Source: Dulcicalothrix desertica PCC 7102
Lineage (GTDB): Bacteria > Cyanobacteriota > Cyanobacteriia > Cyanobacteriales > Nostocaceae
NCBI RefSeq assembly: GCF_003991905.1
Contig: NZ_RSCL01000001.1
Coordinates: forward strand, 868,654 to 932,653
Length of the DNA: 64,000 bases
Reading direction: 5' to 3'
Part shown: positions 46,038-55,379 of the stretch, piece by piece
How positions within the stretch are numbered: position 1 is the first letter of the stretch
How the letters are laid out: each line of letters starts with the position of its first letter
Made by a program: the position numbers and the translations under genes
The notes under the pieces: generated by a model
The model's database searches: none
The model's input: the letters and a program-made list of their open reading frames with translations, nothing else
What the model was told of the DNA's origin: nothing

Positions 46038-47234
46038 ATGGAAAATAAAATGGACATTAATCAAGTAGATATTGAAAAATTTGTTTATCGTACAGAGAGA
46101 ATGTACCAACGCTGGTCAGACTTGCTGCATGGAAGCGTTAGTCTGTCACCAAGCAAAGCAGAAGTTTTACCCCAAGCTTTAATGGAACTTGGTTCTGCGT
46201 CACAAACATTACAAGTAGCTACTGAGGAATTACGTCAGCAGAATGAAGAACTGACAGAAACACGCAATTTACTTGAGATAGAACGTCAACGCTACAAAGA
46301 CCTTTTTGATTTTGCACCCGATGGTTACTTAGTAACTGACTTAAATGGCAAAATTCAAGAAGCTAATCGTGCTTGTTCTCAACTTTTTGATATTCCACAG
46401 CAAAATTTAACAGGTAAACTAATTATTAACTTTGTTACGTTAGATGACCGTCATAAACTACGGTGTCAAATTGCAAAATTATCCAAAATGCAAAAAGTCG
46501 GCGAAATTATTATATGTTGCCAGAAAAAAGACGGTGGATTTTTTCATGCAGCTTTAACTGCTACCAGTGTTTGTAACCATCAAGGTAAAGTAACAGGGTT
46601 ACGCTGGCTAATACGTGATATCACAGAACAGCAAAGAGTAAAATCAACACAACAGAGTTGCGATTTAGATTTGTCAAAAAATCGTCCTTTACATAAGTAC
46701 TGTAGACGCGAAGCAGTACCTCTTGGAAATGATATAATTTGGTATGTTAATAGCGGTTTAGTCAAACTAAGTTCACTGTGTGAAGCTGGAACAGAAATAT
46801 TACTAGGGTTAATAGGTGAAGGAATGGTTTTTGGTGCCAGTCTGACATCTCAACAAATTTATCAAGTGACAGCGATTTCGGATGTTGAACTAGTGCCAGT
46901 TATGCAAACAGAAATAGCCGCTTCTCCAGGTTTGAGTCATGTGATTTTACCCAAAATTAAACAGCGACTACAACAAACTGAATACTTTTTAGCAATTGCA
47001 GGTAGACTTAAAGTAGAAGACCGATTGTGGAATTTATTAGAATATTTGAAGCAAGATTTTGGACAATATACTCCAATGGGAACTCGAATTAATATTCGTT
47101 TTACCCATGAGGAACTTGCTAGTGCCTGCTGTACTACTCGCGTTACAATTACAAGGCTAGTTCAATGTTTCCAACAAAAAGGATTAATTAGCTTTGATAA
47201 CAGGCGCCATATAATAATACACGATGCAGTGTAA
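46038..47234 (+). CDS. PAS-domain regulator fused to a CRP-family DNA-binding region
   Basis: 398 residues. Residues 50-95 form a coiled coil (LRQQNEELTETRNLLEIERQ). A PAS domain follows (FDFAPDGYLVTDLNGKIQEA to about 210). The C-terminal 160 residues are a CRP/FNR-type module: a shortened beta-roll IIWYVNSGLVKLSSLCEAG, IGEGMVFG, then the dimer helix and HTH THEELASACCTTRVTITRLV. The phosphate-binding loop of cAMP receptors (R-x-A) is absent, so it probably does not bind cyclic nucleotides in the usual way; PAS may supply the input. A related start is the ATG at 46050. Confidence 0.85.
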   Translation: MENKMDINQVDIEKFVYRTERMYQRWSDLLHGSVSLSPSKAEVLPQALMELGSASQTLQVATEELRQQNEELTETRNLLEIERQRYKDLFDFAPDGYLVTDLNGKIQEANRACSQLFDIPQQNLTGKLIINFVTLDDRHKLRCQIAKLSKMQKVGEIIICCQKKDGGFFHAALTATSVCNHQGKVTGLRWLIRDITEQQRVKSTQQSCDLDLSKNRPLHKYCRREAVPLGNDIIWYVNSGLVKLSSLCEAGTEILLGLIGEGMVFGASLTSQQIYQVTAISDVELVPVMQTEIAASPGLSHVILPKIKQRLQQTEYFLAIAGRLKVEDRLWNLLEYLKQDFGQYTPMGTRINIRFTHEELASACCTTRVTITRLVQCFQQKGLISFDNRRHIIIHDAV

Positions 47235-47252
47235 GGTGGGCTTCAGCCCACC
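47235..47252. terminator. Bidirectional hairpin between convergent genes
   Basis: GGTGGGCT, TC loop and AGCCCACC form an 8-bp perfect hairpin between the PAS-CRP stop and the phosphorylase stop at 47258. Confidence 0.6.
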
Positions 47253-47257
47253 AAAAT

Positions 47258-50155
47258 TTACGAAGGTTGTAAAATTAAATCGGTTAACTTAGCTTGCAAG
47301 TCTTGCCAGTGAACATTTTCAAGACTGGGTAAAACAATATCAGCTTCTCCTACCCTTTCAGAAGGACCCAAACCAACAGCTATAATTTTCCCTGCTTTTG
47401 CTGCTTCAATACCTGCTGCTGCATCTTCAACTACAATACATTCATTTGGCGCCAACCCAAGTTCTTTTGCGGCAAACAAAAATAAATCAGGTGCCGGTTT
47501 TGGTTGTTGAACACTGTAACCATCAGCTATTACATCTATATGTTTGGCTATTCCCAATTTTTCAACTACCGGACGCGCGTTTTTACTGGCAGAACCAAGG
47601 GCTATTTTAATACCCGCAGCGCGCAATTCTTCGAGCAAATCTAGCGCTCCTGGTAATAAATCTTTGGGTGAAATATTTTCGATAGATTCTACGTAGTAAC
47701 GGTTCTTACGCTCCATCATTTCTAGAATTTGCTCTTCAGAATAATGCTTGTCACCAATAATTTTAAGCAATGATTCACGGCGAGATACTCCCCGCAGTTC
47801 TTCGTTGGCTTCGCGGTTAAATGGTAATCCTTCTTCGTCAGCGAGTCTTTGCCAACCTAAATAATGGTATTCAGCAGTATCTGTTAATACACCATCCAAG
47901 TCAAAAATCACGCCTTTAATATTCGAGTTGGAATTATGTAGTGTTTCCATATTTGTTCCTTCTGCTTTTAAGTCAAATTCGTGCCAGTCACCGCGCCAAT
48001 TAATTTTGAACTGTAAGCGTTTCCAACCTTGAGGTAAATGTGCTGTTGCAACGGGGCCGTTTTCGGTGAGTTTAATACCACCAAAACCAAAGACTACAGC
48101 TTGCCATATTCCACCCGCACTGGCGCCATGTATACCTTCATGCGCGTTACCACGTACATCTTCGATATCAACCATTGCCGCTTGCATGAAGTTATGATAC
48201 GCTTCATCAGTTTTTCCTAAGTCGGATGCTAATATCGCGTGAATTGCTGGGCCAAGTGAGGAACCGTAGGTAATATCGGTACGAGGTGCGTAGTAGTCCC
48301 AGTTTTTCTCTAATATTTCTAACGTGTAAGGAAACTCTTGTGATTCGCGCATTAAGTAAAGTAGCATCAAGACATCGGGTTGTTTTAATACCTGACGTTT
48401 ATTGGCGCCTTCGATAGTCAAAATCGTTTGCATCGACTTAGTACGCGGTTCGTAATCAGCCAGATTGATATCTTCGAGTTTAAAAAATCCATCTTGCTGT
48501 TCGATGAGTTTCGTATTGGGGTCGTAAGGAATTGCTAAATTCGCGATAATATCTTGCCAACGTAGGCGCCGACTTAGTGTAAGCTGTAGTCTCGTTTCGA
48601 GTTCTTTAGCTTTTTCAGGATATTTTTCGCGTAACCAGTCTTGAGTCGCGATAGCTTTTTCTAAATGCCACTGCACCATCCGGTTAGTAAAGGCATTATT
48701 ATTTGCTAACTCGTGATACTCATCGGCGCCTATTACACCGCGAATTTCGTATTGTTCGTACTTAGTGCTATACTCAACGCGACTTCCCCAAAATACTGCT
48801 GTGTCCAGAATAATTTCCGCGCCGTAATCACGCATCCAATCATCATCACCCGAAACCAACCAATAAGACCATACAGCGTAAACTACATCAGCGCTAATAT
48901 GTATCTCACGGTCACGGCACCATATACGAATATCTTCTCCATATGGGTCATTCGGTGGCAACCAACGCGGTGTCACCTCATCCCCTGTATCCGCACTTTC
49001 CCACGAATACATTGCTCCTTTATATCCATAGTGAACTGCTTTTCGTCGGGCGCCACCAATGGTGTGATAACGATATGTAAGCAAGTTACGTGCTAATTCT
49101 GGTTGTGTGTAGATAAAGAACGGCAGAATAAATATTTCTGTATCCCAGAACACATGTCCGCGATATCCAAACCCTGATAGAGTTTTAGCAGCAATACTTA
49201 CACGGTCATCGTTTGTAGGCGCCGCAATTAATAATTGAAACAAATTGTAGCGAACTGCGAGCGCTGCGCGAACATCTCCTTCAATCGCAATATCGCTTTT
49301 ATCCCATGCTTGCTCCCATGCCAAAGAATGTTCCTTTAACAAGGTAGAGTATTGAGGTAAATCAGCTAACTCCTGCTGTGCCGCTTGAACCGGGTTTTCT
49401 ACATCCCTAGACGTAAAAAATGTTACTAATTTATCAACAGTAACAGCTTGCCCAGAAGTCGCTTGAAACGAAGTTATGACAGTGGGGTATCCGGGTGGAT
49501 TTGTCACAATAACCGATGCTTCGGCGCCTGAGACATTCATTCCCAGACCCATACCCAGAGTAATACGCGAGTTACGAGTTCTAAGATTCAACCAGGCAGC
49601 TTTAGAAATACTCCCCTGGTCGATTAATTCCCAATGGTTAAACCCTTGGTTTTCTGGGTATCCGCTGATACTCGCTTGTACTTCAACTAACCCATCAAAA
49701 TCAACAGGTTTTATTTGACAGCGCAACGCGGTTACATGCTCAGAAGCTAAACTAGCAAACCGTTCAAATTGTAAATCTACAGTTTTTCCACCAGTAGAAC
49801 GCCATCGTATAAACCGACTTAAAATACCGCGTCGCAAATCAAGCTTTCGTTCATAGCTAATTATCTCACCCCTATCCATCCGAAACCGTTCTCCATCAAT
49901 TGTGATAGATAGCGGCAACCAGTCAGGACAATTAGCAAGTTCAGTGTAAACAATTGGTACATCATCAAACACACCGTGAAGTAAAGTTGCAGGTGTCGCG
50001 CGTGAATAACCTTCTTCAAATGTGCCGCGCGTACCTAAATAACCATTACCAATTGTAAATACAGTTTCACGGTGGTGAATTTTATCTGGGTCAAATCGAG
50101 TTTCGATTAATGACCAGTCAGTATAAATAAAATCAACATTATTATTTAAATCCAT
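47258..50155 (-). CDS. GH65 disaccharide phosphorylase fused to beta-phosphoglucomutase
   Basis: 965 residues from ATG 50155; an earlier in-frame start at 50215 precedes a poor match, and AAGGAAA lies upstream of 50155. Residues 1-740 are a GH65 phosphorylase (trehalose/kojibiose/maltose type): N-terminal TVFTIGNGYLGTRGTFEEGY, MYSWESADTGDE, and the general acid Glu in VIGADEYHELANNNAF. Residues about 745-965 are a HAD beta-phosphoglucomutase: nucleophile IFDLDGVLTDT, GSASKNARPVVEKLG and VVEDAAAGIEAAKA. The two reactions are consecutive: phosphorolysis gives beta-glucose-1-phosphate, which the mutase converts to glucose-6-phosphate. The gene follows sucrose synthase by 74 bp. Confidence 0.95.
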   Translation of the reverse strand: MDLNNNVDFIYTDWSLIETRFDPDKIHHRETVFTIGNGYLGTRGTFEEGYSRATPATLLHGVFDDVPIVYTELANCPDWLPLSITIDGERFRMDRGEIISYERKLDLRRGILSRFIRWRSTGGKTVDLQFERFASLASEHVTALRCQIKPVDFDGLVEVQASISGYPENQGFNHWELIDQGSISKAAWLNLRTRNSRITLGMGLGMNVSGAEASVIVTNPPGYPTVITSFQATSGQAVTVDKLVTFFTSRDVENPVQAAQQELADLPQYSTLLKEHSLAWEQAWDKSDIAIEGDVRAALAVRYNLFQLLIAAPTNDDRVSIAAKTLSGFGYRGHVFWDTEIFILPFFIYTQPELARNLLTYRYHTIGGARRKAVHYGYKGAMYSWESADTGDEVTPRWLPPNDPYGEDIRIWCRDREIHISADVVYAVWSYWLVSGDDDWMRDYGAEIILDTAVFWGSRVEYSTKYEQYEIRGVIGADEYHELANNNAFTNRMVQWHLEKAIATQDWLREKYPEKAKELETRLQLTLSRRLRWQDIIANLAIPYDPNTKLIEQQDGFFKLEDINLADYEPRTKSMQTILTIEGANKRQVLKQPDVLMLLYLMRESQEFPYTLEILEKNWDYYAPRTDITYGSSLGPAIHAILASDLGKTDEAYHNFMQAAMVDIEDVRGNAHEGIHGASAGGIWQAVVFGFGGIKLTENGPVATAHLPQGWKRLQFKINWRGDWHEFDLKAEGTNMETLHNSNSNIKGVIFDLDGVLTDTAEYHYLGWQRLADEEGLPFNREANEELRGVSRRESLLKIIGDKHYSEEQILEMMERKNRYYVESIENISPKDLLPGALDLLEELRAAGIKIALGSASKNARPVVEKLGIAKHIDVIADGYSVQQPKPAPDLFLFAAKELGLAPNECIVVEDAAAGIEAAKAGKIIAVGLGPSERVGEADIVLPSLENVHWQDLQAKLTDLILQPS

Positions 50156-50229
50156 CGGCAGTGCTTTCCTTATATATAGGGGGAATGTGGGGTGCGGGTT
50201 GAAAATTCCCCACACCCTCTTTATAGTCC

Positions 50230-52638
50230 TTACCTTTGCATATGCTGTTCCAGAATTTTTTCGGCTCTGGGTTTGAAGACTAGGTAGTATAAAGTTTCGA
50301 GGTAGCGCGCCCTGGCTTCACGGTTTTCTGGGGTGACATAATCCCAGAAACGGTATATTTTCGAGATTAGCAGTAATTGCTTTGAGTGTAGACTCCAGTT
50401 ATATTTGTTACGCACCCTGTCGATTGCCCGCGTAGAAATTTCATGCCAGTATTGTGGATTTGCATCACATTCGTCAAGAAAATGTAATACTTTCTTCGCA
50501 GTTCCTTCGTAGTCGGTTGGGTTAATTTGGAACTTATCTACATCTTCGATTATTTCAGAGGCGCCGCCGAATTGGGTGGCAAAGGTGGGTAGTCCTGAAA
50601 TCATCGCTTCGAGTAAAGTTCGTCCAAAGGCTTCAAAGCGGGCAAAGTGTATAAAAATTCCTCGACAATCTGCTACTGCTCGATATGCTTCACCTAATTC
50701 CATATTAGAAAGGCGAATACCTACCCAGCGAATATGACTATGCAATTCGTACTGGTTAATGATGGAATGCAGTTTCTCAATTTCTGCTGCTTCTTCGGGA
50801 TGAGTTGCTTGCTCTGGGCTAAATTTGCTCGTGAGCAATATTAAGTTACAGTGTTCTTGCAGTTCTTTACTTTTTCCAAAGCATTCTGCTAACCCTGTCA
50901 GATTTTTAGTTGAGTTGATGGGGGCAACTGCTAGTAGAGGTGTCTTTTTGGGATTTTCCAAATTACCCATTATGCTAGGGTCTTCGCGCAAAAACATTAG
51001 TTCGTGAATTTTTGAGCGCGCTTCTTTATCCCGGTCTTCGCTTTGGTTGTAAGGAAAGAAGATGTTCTCGTTTACCCCTGGTGGCACCATGTTAAATTTG
51101 GGGTTAAATAAATCTATCCCATCGACAACGTGGTACAAATTCGGCATTGTAAAACATTTGTACGATTCGTACTGTCCCATGTTATCGGGAGTTCCAACTA
51201 TTTCTTGGTATGACGAACTAACAATAAAGTCCGCTGCGTTCATACTAATTAAGTCGGCAGTAAACTGAGCGCTGAAATGATATCTATCTTCTAAATCTTG
51301 CCAGTACAAGTTACTAAACAGGTATTTAGGCTTTTCTAGCGAGTGGGCAATATTGCAATGTGCTGCTTTTAGGCGCCGTGACAGCAGAAACGCGACTAAA
51401 TTACCATCACTGTAGTTACCAATTATTAAGTTAGGGTTGCCCCTAAATTCTGCTACTAACTCACGTTCAGCTTCGAGAGCAAACGATTCTAAGTACGGCC
51501 AAATTTCAAACTTAGAAATCCAGTTTTGTGTAACGTTGGGATTGAAATCAGCAAATGGAACTCGTAATATCCACGCATTTTCTGTTCCTTGCAGTTTTTC
51601 TAATCTTAAATTACAAGCGGTTCCTTCGCAGTTAGGAATCAACCGAGTTAGAATTATTACCTTGGGCTGAATTCCAAGTACCTCAAGTCCAGCAAGCTTT
51701 ATATCTTCGCGTAACTTAGCTTCTAAACTGCGCGCCTGTTCCAAAACATACATAACTTGACCAGCAGTTTCTGGGCGCCCAACCACACCTTCTTGACCAA
51801 CCCATCCGTGAATAGATACTAAAACTACACGGAATATAGCCGGAACGCGCGTCACAAAAGCTTCTAATATCGCTGGTTCTGGGTCGCTAACCAAACGGTT
51901 AAACATTTCGAGAGTTTCTCTAACTCGACCTGCTGTATTACCCCAACCAGGTTCAAAGCCAAGCGACTGTAAATCAAAGCGGAACTTCTCAAACGGTTCT
52001 ATAGGAGAAAGTTCGCTCACAAATTGCAGCGCTTTTTTGACTGCAAGAGCAAGTTCATCCCCAGAGTGGAGACGGTCGCTAATCATTAGTGGTGTACCAC
52101 CATGCTGCAACTTATGCAAAGCTTGGAACAATTCTTCTAACCAACGTTTGGGGTCGTTTTCGAGTTGGTTACATAAATAACGATTTAAAAAAGTTAACCC
52201 CTGCCCAATATTACGGGGGTCATCTATTGTTGGAGCACCTTGATAGAAAGGTTTGAGGTCTATTTCCAAAATTTGAGGTTGGTAGCGGTTAACCAAACGG
52301 TCGCGCACATCCAACAACGCTTTTGGTGTCAGTTTTTCAAAGTGCGTCATATCCGCACCCAGGCGCCAAACTTCCTGGTTAGCTATCCAGGGACGTAACA
52401 TAAACCAAGTGCTTTCCTCTTCCAAAATGATTTCGTGCGTTAGGCTGATTAATGTGCCTAAAGATGAGGAATGGTAGAAATAAGCAGGTTTATGAGAGCG
52501 CTGGCAATAGTCGGCAAACACCTGTAAAATCTCATTTCGTAGTAGGTAGGGTTTACCGGCGGCGTTTAGAGCCGAGACAAACTGACGTAAAGCAGTTTTC
52601 TCATCGCTGTTTAAAACATTTTGAACCAGGTCATGCAT
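50230..52638 (-). CDS. susA: Sucrose synthase
   Basis: 802 residues. It interconverts sucrose plus NDP with fructose plus NDP-glucose. The N-terminal sucrose synthase domain starts MHDLVQNVLNSDEKTALRQF; the GT4 catalytic domain has MVPPGVNENIFFPY, VAPINSTKNLTGLAECFGKS and the E-x7-E motif FARFEAFGRTLLEAMISGLP. Length matches Anabaena sucrose synthase (about 806). It is the first gene of a two-gene unit with the GH65-mutase fusion. Confidence 0.96.
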   Translation of the reverse strand: MHDLVQNVLNSDEKTALRQFVSALNAAGKPYLLRNEILQVFADYCQRSHKPAYFYHSSSLGTLISLTHEIILEEESTWFMLRPWIANQEVWRLGADMTHFEKLTPKALLDVRDRLVNRYQPQILEIDLKPFYQGAPTIDDPRNIGQGLTFLNRYLCNQLENDPKRWLEELFQALHKLQHGGTPLMISDRLHSGDELALAVKKALQFVSELSPIEPFEKFRFDLQSLGFEPGWGNTAGRVRETLEMFNRLVSDPEPAILEAFVTRVPAIFRVVLVSIHGWVGQEGVVGRPETAGQVMYVLEQARSLEAKLREDIKLAGLEVLGIQPKVIILTRLIPNCEGTACNLRLEKLQGTENAWILRVPFADFNPNVTQNWISKFEIWPYLESFALEAERELVAEFRGNPNLIIGNYSDGNLVAFLLSRRLKAAHCNIAHSLEKPKYLFSNLYWQDLEDRYHFSAQFTADLISMNAADFIVSSSYQEIVGTPDNMGQYESYKCFTMPNLYHVVDGIDLFNPKFNMVPPGVNENIFFPYNQSEDRDKEARSKIHELMFLREDPSIMGNLENPKKTPLLAVAPINSTKNLTGLAECFGKSKELQEHCNLILLTSKFSPEQATHPEEAAEIEKLHSIINQYELHSHIRWVGIRLSNMELGEAYRAVADCRGIFIHFARFEAFGRTLLEAMISGLPTFATQFGGASEIIEDVDKFQINPTDYEGTAKKVLHFLDECDANPQYWHEISTRAIDRVRNKYNWSLHSKQLLLISKIYRFWDYVTPENREARARYLETLYYLVFKPRAEKILEQHMQR

Positions 52639-53547
52639 AGTAATATCCTGAACTCTAGTTCGACAATTTATCGCTCTTCATAGTCTATAACTATCATTTA
52701 AATACTATGTTGTAGCCTAAATAGCCGAGCATTACAAAAGAACGTAAAAATAAAGTAGCTTCTAAGAACGCACCCGTTTTTTATTAACCATTTTTTTACA
52801 TTCACACTACTTACGTTAGCGTAAATATTCGTTAAAGGATTGATTTTTAACACGACTTTACGGAGGTTATGCCTTAATGGGTACCCCGATATTTAGGCTG
52901 ATTTTATACATTGCTCATCATAGTAAGCACTGTTAACTATAGTCCAAACTCAGCTAATTGAACAACCATTAGTTTGAAAAAATTTTAATACTATAAGGTA
53001 TTTGCTTTCTGAAGCTTTTAACATAAACAAAAAACTTATCTCAGCTAAATATACTACTTTTGGTAGACGAATTTCATCATAAACCTCAGAAACCCGGTTT
53101 CTTGTTGAAGTATTGTAATCAAAACGACTATTTTGCGTAGAAACCGGGTTTCTAGTATTTTATAATACTTTTGATAGATGCTAAAATTTATATATTAAAT
53201 TAGCCAATATACTTTTGTCATAGAAAAGCCCCATACCAAGACCATACTTTATAAAGAATAAAAATTTTACGATCAAGTTGTTTTTAATCGAAATTAGAGT
53301 TAATCTCTAGAATATCAGACTATAACAGCCTTTACGCGAGGTGTTGCACAATTATATCAGTACAGCAAAAGTAAATATTGTTGCTATATTACCACTTAAT
53401 TTTTATTAGCTTCATCGAAAATCAAAATCAAATGTAAAGTTTTGTTAAGTGAAGCAACAATCTGCCGAAAAGGAAACTCTTTACACAGAGTAATAAGGAA
53501 AAGTATCCGTCGATATCACCTTATCTAGATGAATCAGGGTGTTGATT
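52639..53547. repeat. Long intergenic region with AGAAACC-type repeat
   Basis: About 900 bases without a gene. AGAAACCCGGTTTCT near 53089 and its reverse complement AGAAACCGGGTTTCT near 53140 form a paired inverted repeat, the same family as at 2918, 25124 and 30053. The left part is the susA promoter region. Confidence 0.7.
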
Positions 53548-53799
53548 ATGGTATTAATTCGCGATGTAGTTGAACAAGCTCTAAATACTGGCTATTTAAC
53601 ACTAGCCCAAGAAAATATTTTACGTGCTTTATTGCGAGATAAGTACGACATAGAAGATTTAAATGCTTTTATGAGTTTGCAGGAAGCCGCAATGGATGGT
53701 TTGGTTAAACAGGAATCGCGGGAATTATGTATGTTTGAAAGGGGTCGAGATATCCATTATGGTATTTCAACTGAGCTTGCGGTTCATGCTTGTGTTTAA
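53548..53799 (+). CDS. Conserved small cyanobacterial protein, unknown
   Basis: 83 residues from ATG 53548, preceded by AGGGTG; a GTG at 53539 is a weaker start. Sequence begins MVLIRDVVEQALNTGYLTLA, then EDLNAFMSLQEAAMDGLVKQ and ESRELCMFE. It is mainly helical and acidic, and follows the L-x-x-A-L-x-T-G-x-L-T pattern of a small cyanobacterial family of unknown function. It is alone, with a terminator behind. Confidence 0.6.
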   Translation: MVLIRDVVEQALNTGYLTLAQENILRALLRDKYDIEDLNAFMSLQEAAMDGLVKQESRELCMFERGRDIHYGISTELAVHACV

Positions 53800-53834
53800 T
53801 AATTCCAACCACGGCGCCATTCGTCCGTAAATAA

Positions 53835-53861
53835 TCCCCCCTTAATAAAGGAGGGCTTTTT
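53835..53861 (+). terminator. Rho-independent terminator
   Basis: CCCCCCTT and AAGGAGGG (one mismatch) with a 4-base loop, then CTTTTT. It is 36 bp after the stop of the small gene at 53548. Confidence 0.8.
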
Positions 53862-53879
53862 GATCTAAGTTAATTTGTA

Positions 53880-54557
53880 CTAAATTGGTCGCGGATGGTT
53901 GTCTCCCAATTCAAATGCAGGAATAGTTTCTTGCTCGTTTTTCGCAGCTTCGAGCCATTGTTGCATACCAGGAAGCTCTAACACAGCTTCGGAATAATCT
54001 TGACATATCGAATTTAACTGCACTCCATAAGTCTTGAAGCGTAATATTACAGGTGCATACATCGCATCGGCAATTGTAAATTTACCAAATAACATATTTC
54101 CTTCCTTAGAAAATTGCTCTCGGAGTTGGCGCCAAATATTTGTAATGCGTTCAATATCTTTTTGCACATCGGGTGTCATTCCTTTACCAGGTAACACCGC
54201 ACAGCAGTTCATCGGCATATTTTGCCGTAAATGTTGAAAACCAGAATGCATTTCCGCATTAATTGAACGTGCAAGCGCGCGAGCATTTTTATCTTGAGGA
54301 TAAAGATTTAAATTCGGAAAAGTCTCAACAAGATATTCACAAATTGCGAGTGAGTCCCATATTGTTTGTTTCTCGTGAATTAAAACAGGTACTTTACCAG
54401 AGGGAGAGTATTGACTAAGTTTAGATTGTGTCTCTGGTTGATAAAGTGGTATACAAATTTCATTAAACTCTATACCAAATTGTTTCATTAGTAACCACGG
54501 ACGTAGTGACCATGAAGAGTAATTTTTGTTACCTATTACTAGTGTAAATTGTGACAT
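53880..54557 (-). CDS. Glutathione S-transferase family protein
   Basis: 225 residues. The N-terminal thioredoxin-like domain has LVIGNKNYSSWSLRPWLLMK with the Ser-x-x-x-x-Pro site and VPVLIHEKQTIWDSLAICEY. The C-terminal domain is all helical. It likely adds or removes glutathione from small electrophiles; substrate unknown. It lies 21 bp after the DinB-family gene on the same strand, probably in one operon. Confidence 0.9.
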   Translation of the reverse strand: MSQFTLVIGNKNYSSWSLRPWLLMKQFGIEFNEICIPLYQPETQSKLSQYSPSGKVPVLIHEKQTIWDSLAICEYLVETFPNLNLYPQDKNARALARSINAEMHSGFQHLRQNMPMNCCAVLPGKGMTPDVQKDIERITNIWRQLREQFSKEGNMLFGKFTIADAMYAPVILRFKTYGVQLNSICQDYSEAVLELPGMQQWLEAAKNEQETIPAFELGDNHPRPI

Positions 54558-54578
54558 TGCTTTGTATGAAGGGTTATT

Positions 54579-55079
54579 TTATGAGATAGTATTTAACCAA
54601 GGCAAGAAAGGTAAATCAGTAACACCTGGATTGTATTCAAGCTGACTAAGAAGAGTTGTTAATTGTCCACGGTGATGAGTTTGATGATTAAACATGTGTG
54701 TTACCAAAACCCAAGCAGGTAGTATACGTGTTTTTCCATCAACTCCACTTGTATATTTAAAGTCTTGATGTAACCACTCAGACGAAAGCTTTTGTGACCA
54801 TTCGATAATTTGCAAATCGGTGACTTCTCTTTGAACAACCAATTCGTTAAAATCTTCGTACAACTCATCACCAATTTTTGCAGCAAAAGGTTCACCAATA
54901 AAGCGTCCTATCCAAGCTCTGTCACCGTACAGTAGATGATTTAAAGTCCCGTGAATTGATTTAAAAAATGCTCCTAAATCTTCCTTTCGCTTAGAATCTG
55001 GAATTTCTGCACAAATAGCATACAATTTTTGATTCATCCAACGGTTGTACTGTGCCATTACCTCATAATTACTGTGCAT
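54579..55079 (-). CDS. DinB-family metal-dependent protein
   Basis: 166 residues. Four-helix DinB fold: MAQYNRWMNQKLYAICAEI, then HGTLNHLLYGDRAWIGRFIG and the metal-binding HMFNHQTHHRGQLTTLLSQL with three His. In bacteria such proteins act as thiol-linked or metal-dependent transferases; substrate unknown. It is the first gene of the pair with the GST gene and divergent from the LysR gene. Confidence 0.88.
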   Translation of the reverse strand: MHSNYEVMAQYNRWMNQKLYAICAEIPDSKRKEDLGAFFKSIHGTLNHLLYGDRAWIGRFIGEPFAAKIGDELYEDFNELVVQREVTDLQIIEWSQKLSSEWLHQDFKYTSGVDGKTRILPAWVLVTHMFNHQTHHRGQLTTLLSQLEYNPGVTDLPFLPWLNTIS

Positions 55080-55262
55080 TCTTTATACCTATGATAATTA
55101 ATATCAAACCTTTGATCTGAGCTTGGCGCCGTTTCCTGTTCTACCAACTCTAGCGGTATACCAATCAACAATCAAAAAGTAACCTGAATAGTTTCTATAA
55201 ACGGCATTTATATATAGATAAAACTATTAGTATAATTTTTCTACAATAATCTAATCAGTTTT

Positions 55263-55365
55263 TATAGCAATCCTAAATCATTCGTAAAATCCGCGTGTTG
55301 TAGAGACGCGATTAATCGCGTCTCTACGTAGATATAATTTTTACAACTCATATAGGATTGCTATA
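55263..55365. mobile_element. MITE-like element, 103 bp with nested palindrome
   Basis: The ends are a perfect 13-bp inverted repeat: TATAGCAATCCTA at 55263-55275 and TAGGATTGCTATA at 55353-55365. In the middle is a perfect 28-bp palindrome, GTAGAGACGCGATT and its complement (55300-55327). It has no coding capacity. It lies 15 bp upstream of the LysR ATG and probably carries or alters the promoter. Similar ends and the AGAGACG palindrome are common in cyanobacterial genomes; the second copy of the palindrome core is at 60838. Confidence 0.8.
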
Positions 55366-55379
55366 TATAAGATATACAT

